Positions 1 to 4,000 of a stretch of DNA of 5,918 nt are shown here, piece after piece. Numbering within the stretch: position 1 is the stretch's first letter; every line of letters starts with the position of its first letter. The stretch spans positions 1 through 5,918 of the forward strand of contig JAHFHJ010000094.1 in the NCBI GenBank assembly GCA_023246985.1. The letters run 5' to 3'. Source of the DNA: Candidatus Omnitrophota bacterium (GTDB taxonomy: Bacteria > Omnitrophota > Omnitrophia > Omnitrophales > Aquincolibacteriaceae). The notes below the pieces were generated by a model. That model searched no databases. It was given only the letters and a program-made list of their open reading frames with translations, and was not told the DNA's origin. A program made the translations under genes and the position numbers.

Positions 1-122
1 CTTGCGGGATCTTCCGGAGGGGCTTGTTCTTTTTTATTCAGGCGTTTGTTCCGCTTTTCTTCTTGTCTTTTTTTTCTTATCTCTTCTTTGCGCCTTTTAT
101 CACCTTTAAAATTTTGTCTCAT
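1..122 (-). CDS. Small Lys/Arg/Glu-rich hypothetical protein, N-terminal part (runs off the left edge)
   Basis: An ATG at 120-122 on the minus strand opens a frame that stays open for all 40 visible codons to the window edge. The product starts MRQNFKGDKRRKEEIRKK and continues as a charged helix (RQEEKRNKRLNKKEQ) that changes to APPEDPA. It looks like a highly basic, coiled-coil-prone N-terminus followed by an acidic, Pro-rich tail. Small proteins of this style (KxxRRxEExRKKKxEEKRxxRL) are, as I recall, common uncharacterised neighbours in uncultured Gram-negative-type phyla; no function is established, and nucleic-acid or ribosome binding is only a guess from charge. Support for the gene is a well-placed Shine-Dalgarno sequence and a composition that makes sense as protein. 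The opposite strand here gives only a Phe/Leu-rich reading caused by the pyrimidine-rich DNA. An A8 run (positions 68-75) lies inside the codons for R-K-K-R. Confidence 0.72.
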   Translation of the reverse strand, partial: MRQNFKGDKRRKEEIRKKRQEEKRNKRLNKKEQAPPEDPA

Positions 123-127
123 AGAAG

Positions 128-132
128 TCCTC
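128..132 (-). promoter_or_regulatory. Ribosome binding site of the small basic protein
   Basis: The minus strand reads GAGGA, then five bases (CTTCT), then ATG. This is a good Shine-Dalgarno match at normal spacing. It decides the start codon at 120-122, because no other in-frame start lies as well placed. Confidence 0.7.
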
Positions 133-203
133 GTTTGAAGAATGCCTGCGTTTATTGCCAAGGGCTAAGGGTTGGATCGAGAGTGAGAAGCGACACCGAT
201 ATG

Positions 204-212
204 ATTCTAACA
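204..212 (-). promoter_or_regulatory. Possible extended -10 promoter for the small basic protein
   Basis: The minus strand reads TGTTAGAAT: a TAGAAT hexamer (5 of 6 to TATAAT) preceded by TGn, the extended -10 form that can work without a good -35. No convincing -35 lies 16-18 bases upstream. Transcription would start near 197 and give a leader of about 75 bases. A TTGACT (261-266) further upstream is -35-like, but is paired only with a poor TAATTA at 238-243. Confidence 0.3.
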
Positions 213-267
213 CGCTATGCCGAAGGACCCTAACCTTTAATTAAAAGCGAATGGGAATGAAGTCAAG

Positions 268-295
268 TTCGAGTCTTGGGAGGCAGGAACTCGAA
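268..295 (-). repeat. 7-bp inverted repeat (hairpin) downstream of the giant gene
   Basis: TTCGAGT at 268-274 and ACTCGAA at 289-295 are perfect inverted repeats around a 14-base loop. They lie 60-90 bases past the stop codon at 355. No T-run follows on the minus strand, so it is not a standard intrinsic terminator. The hairpin could still protect the 3' end of the mRNA or act with the overlapping dyads at 289-331. Confidence 0.45.
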
Positions 296-331
296 TGGAT
301 TTCTCGTTTTGACCGGTCCCGAGATACGAGT
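289..331 (-). repeat. Nested inverted repeats in the 3' flank of the giant gene
   Basis: ACTCG (289-293) can pair with CGAGT (327-331), and inside it TCTCG (302-306) with CGAGA (320-324), enclosing the palindrome GACCGGTC (311-318). The outer arm uses the same bases as the 268-295 hairpin, so the two structures exclude each other. Each stem is only 5 bp and could be chance. Confidence 0.3.
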
Positions 332-354
332 CCCATGTCCCGGGTTTGGGAAGG

Positions 355-1074
355 TTATGCCGACCGCGCAGTCGCGAGATATTCGGCTCGCATCCGTTCA
401 ACAAGCTGACTCACGCCCGCAAGGTTCAGAAAGTTCTGAAGCGCCTTGTTGTCCAGGCGGATAAAATTATCACCCAGTTCTTTCACCAGTTCGTCCGGCA
501 TGGTTTCGGTCGCAGAGGCCATGGCCTTCAGGGTCACTGCTTTCCTTGCGGTTAGAGGGGCGCGTGCGGCTTCCTCACCCAGGAGTTTTCTCGCTTCCTC
601 CGAAGTCTTAGCCGTCAAAATGAGCGGCCGACGGGCTTGAGCAAGCTGGATGTTGATTTGATCAAGGAAGCCGCGGTCCGCGCCTGGAGGCATTAAAACG
701 ACAGCGGGTATATCACCCAAAATCAGCCGTATCGCCGCGGCCAAGCCGTGCTTGGACGCAAGCTCATAACCAAGGATAAGGGCATCGGAATCCTGGAGGA
801 TCCGCCCCTGCAAGAGCACTTTCAGGGCATCCGCCAACTGCTTCCGGTTTTTCAGATCTTCCGGCCGGCTCGCGACCGTGATCGTTTCAGCCGCGAAAGC
901 CTGCGGCACCAGAACCCTCATCATAGATAAAACGACGCCCTCACCGAATGTATGAAACATAAGCGAAATAATACCGTCTGTGATCTCTTGTATAACTCTG
1001 CGAACACCCTTTTTATTCCCGCCGCCCAGTCGCACATTCTCTTCAAAAAAATTGTCCATTTCTGTAACAGGGTT
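355..1074 (-). other. Unassigned C-terminal module 2 with a hydrophobic AFA-AE segment and an alpha/beta-like fold
   Basis: Residues 1601-1839, the end of the giant protein. A basic patch (NKKGVRR, 1620-1626) is followed by hydrophobic stretches (IISLMF, then GVVLSMMRVLVPQ) ending AFA-AE at 1659-1663. This looks like a signal-peptide cleavage site but is placed internally and interrupted by His1641, Glu1645 and Arg1653. Residues about 1680-1770 alternate helix and strand (DALILGYELASKHG, IPAVVLMPPG, RRPLILTAKTSEEARKLLG), suggesting a small alpha/beta sandwich. Residues 1790-1839 are helical (DELVKELGDNFIRLDN, GVSQLVERMRAEYLA) and end ATARSA just before the stop. I do not recognise the family. 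The DNA under residues 1580-1640 is visibly richer in A+T than its surroundings. Confidence 0.45.
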
Positions 1075-4000
1075 TTGGGGTTCCCCTATTCTCTCCACGC
1101 TATCTCCTATCCCATGATTTTCTGCCCTCCCCTCCGGTAAAGCAGGACGGATTCGTTCTTCGCTTCGCGAAAGCAAATCGGAGTGCTTCAAAGTTCCATC
1201 AGCGTTGGCAAGGCCTTCCTTGATCGCCTTGGTAATGGGCGCATGGGACCGGTCTGGCCTAAATTCGCCGACAAACGCCTTTAAACCATTTTGTTCCCGC
1301 ACCTCGGGACGCTGGGCAGAGGTCGTTGTTCCGACCCCGACATATCCGGCAAACTGAATCTGCTCTGCCATAGCGACGACACTCATCCCGCCGTCAATGG
1401 AGGTCACGGCGTAGTTGTTCCTGCGCAGTTTGCTGACGATTTTTTCCACATCGATTTGCTCCGCACCGCCGATCCCGTCAATAACGTCCTCCCGCATCTC
1501 CGAACGCAGCGTCCCTTGCGCGGCGGCGGCTTGCGGTTCAGGACTTGGAGCTTTCTCAATGCTCAGGGCCTGATACCCTTTTCCTCGCTGGGGATATCCG
1601 GAATCGTCCCGATCTCTATCCGAAACGGGAATCCCGGGAAGCCACTCCTGAAGGAAATGCGCCCCTTTCCGCTGGGCCGGATACGTTATCTTTTTGCCCT
1701 TTTCAAGGGACCAATCAGAAACCTGAAAGGAAGCGTTCGGATCCCTGATAACCGTTTCCATCCCCTTCATAAAATACCAGCTCTTCCCGTTCTCCTCGTC
1801 ATAGGTGTTCCAGCCGAGATGGATCGGGAAAATGATATTTTTATCTCCCATGGTGCGCGAAATGCCCACAACATCCTCATTGACCGAATCGTCATCCCGA
1901 TGGGTTAAAGAATGAAAATGTACCGTCCCTTTTTCGAACAGCTCCTTAAGTTCGGGATTCGTAATCATGTCCGCCAGGATCCCATATTCGTGAGAGTTCC
2001 ACGTCCGGGTTCTTTCAAAAAGCCCGGGGAAAAGGACTGCCACGGCCGCCATAACTGCGGGGATCTTTTTCTCTCCGAACTCCGCGGCGGCTTTCTGAGC
2101 GTCCAGCAAGGTGAGGCGGTCAAAAACAGCCTTTAATTTTTCCATCCCATCTTGTTCACTTATCAAGGCGCGGACCTGTCTTGCGAGTTGTCTGAGGTTG
2201 TCCTTTTTTTGAACAGTTTGGTCGAACTGACGAAGGTATTCGGCGCTCGTCAGCACCGCTTCGAGAACACGGCTGAGCCGGAGAGAAGTCGCTTGATAAG
2301 AAGCAAAATGGGCCCGGTTTTTATTGAAAGTATCGATCGCCCATTGAAAAACTTCGAGATAGGCGTCTGGCTCGTCGTATTTCGGATCATGGGTCCTGTT
2401 GCTGCTGTTGGGGATTAGTGTATTACCGGAGCCGGGCCGTGTACGGTCCAGAACGAGGCCCTGTTTTTGGATGGTACCTTCGGCCCATGGAGGCCCCACT
2501 TGCAATCCGCCGTTCGGGGGCACGGCAGACTCCGTAGACTCCGAAGCACCGGTACCCCTGTGAAGATCGCGGTCCGAATCCTGGACTTGCAGGTCGGTAG
2601 CCGCCAAGAGCTTCCTTTGATCTTCAATGTTCCAACCCGTCATAACGATCAACTTCCCCGGCCCACTTTGGTTGATTTCTTGGGCGAGTGCTTGAAGTTC
2701 ATCGTACATATACAGGGTATTTTTCTGAATATTGCCAAAAATAATCACTTGGGCCCCCTTTTTGATCAGCTCCCTTAGATTTTTGTTGGTGAAGGCCCGC
2801 TTACGTCCGACTTTTTCCTCAATCATCCTTCCTGAGTAAGAGAACACGATTCTTTCGGGATCCAGATTCCACCCATATTCATCGCTCAATTTTTTCTTGG
2901 CGACTTTCTTGATCTCAATGATCTGCTCCGGAGTTAAAAATTCGACATCGGCGTCTGGGAACAGTTCCTTGGCAATAGACCGGAACACCGCGCTTGAGAC
3001 CTCGCGGTTATCTCCATTGGTGATTGCAATGATTTTTGAATTTGGATCGATCGGGGCAACTTCATCTCGGTGGACAGCGGAAACCGCGCTAGCGCCGTCC
3101 GCGGAACGAATACCGCCGCTCGTCGAGTCATTATAGGGGAAAAGACGGGCCCAGATCGGATCCGTAAAGCCCATGAGAAAAAATTCGAGCCAGCCCCGGT
3201 TCAGGTACGTATGTGTGACGAACCAGGTCAAAGCATCCCGTAATACGGAGTTTTTCCGTTCGGACATTGCTTTATAGGCCGGCGCGGGGCCTAACTGCCC
3301 GTCATTGAACCAAAGGACCGGAGGCTTGGAGGCGGATCCCTTCCGGTCCTGCTCATTTTTCTCAAGATGCCGCGCCAACTCTTCGGATGCCCGCGAAAAA
3401 AATTCAACAAAATCAGAGTAATTGACCCAGTTGTTCTCGGGTCCGTACCGGTAAAGAAGGCGCGTGTAGTATTCACCGCCGTCGATCAGATAGATCGTGA
3501 GTCCGTCCCCGGTCTTTCCCGAAAGGATCCTGGCTGGGACTTGCCCTCCCCTCACCGTGACATTAAATGCAAAGAGAGGCTTAAGATCATGGACGGGGAT
3601 TGGTAATTTTGAATAATCAATGGGCTCTTCGGTCCGGTTGTCCGGCTTCAGACGGTAGTGATAAAAGGGTTCTACCAGCACAACCTCGGCGTCTTGGCCC
3701 GCAAGCTGACTGGCTTTCAAAGTGTGGAATTGGCCTACACGCCCCAAACCGCCGGCCAAAAGGACCGTTTCCGGAGAAATATAATAGATTCTTCTTCCGA
3801 TAAGGTGCGGGGCGAATTTTCTCAGCCATCCGTCGAGCGATTTTGCTTTCAGTATGAGCAGGATGGAATCCACAAGCTCGTTAGTCCCGAATTTTGTCTC
3901 CTGTCCGGTCAGGAACCGGGCCAGGGTTTCTTGATCTTTCCAATCTAATAAGGCCACGGCGCGAAGGACCGGCCAACGGCTTTCGATCGGATAAAGAGGC

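Larger units (their letters stand above)
123..354. other. Intergenic region between the two minus-strand genes
   Basis: 232 bases without a supported gene. On the minus strand, going left, it holds the inverted repeats at 268-331, an A+T patch with the palindrome TTTAATTAAA (237-246 approximately), the possible extended -10 at 204-212 and the Shine-Dalgarno at 128-132. A further short dyad, TCCCA (331-335) with TGGGA (347-351), sits directly behind the stop codon. No hairpin followed by a T-run was found in either direction. Confidence 0.6.

Noticed and set aside
24..233. Plus-strand frame with a TTG start giving a Phe/Leu-rich membrane-like 69-residue product
   Set aside because: It is the antisense of the Lys/Arg/Glu-rich minus-strand gene starting at 122. 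AAA/GAA/AGA codons read in reverse give Phe/Leu/Ser. Its GGAGG lies only about three bases before the TTG, too close for normal initiation.
263..287. tRNA T-arm-like sequence on the plus strand (TCAAG, loop TTCGAGT, CTTGG)
   Set aside because: The 5-bp stem and 7-base loop look right, but about 70 bases upstream there is no strand to pair with GAGGCAG, and no D-arm or anticodon arm can be drawn.
302..351. Intrinsic terminator for the giant gene
   Set aside because: Short dyads are present, but none is a long G+C-rich stem followed by a T-run on the minus strand.
355..1059. Separate minus-strand gene starting at an internal ATG at 1057-1059 (residue 1606)
   Set aside because: The ATG is in frame with the giant gene with no stop before it, and the nearest purine-rich stretch (AGGGGAA) is more than 20 bases upstream. 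An internal start cannot be excluded, but nothing requires it.
1291..1908. Plus-strand open frame of 205 residues opposite the giant gene
   Set aside because: It lacks any recognisable motif, is rich in Arg/Pro/His as antisense frames often are, and overlaps minus-strand sequence with sensible protein composition in a continuous multidomain frame.
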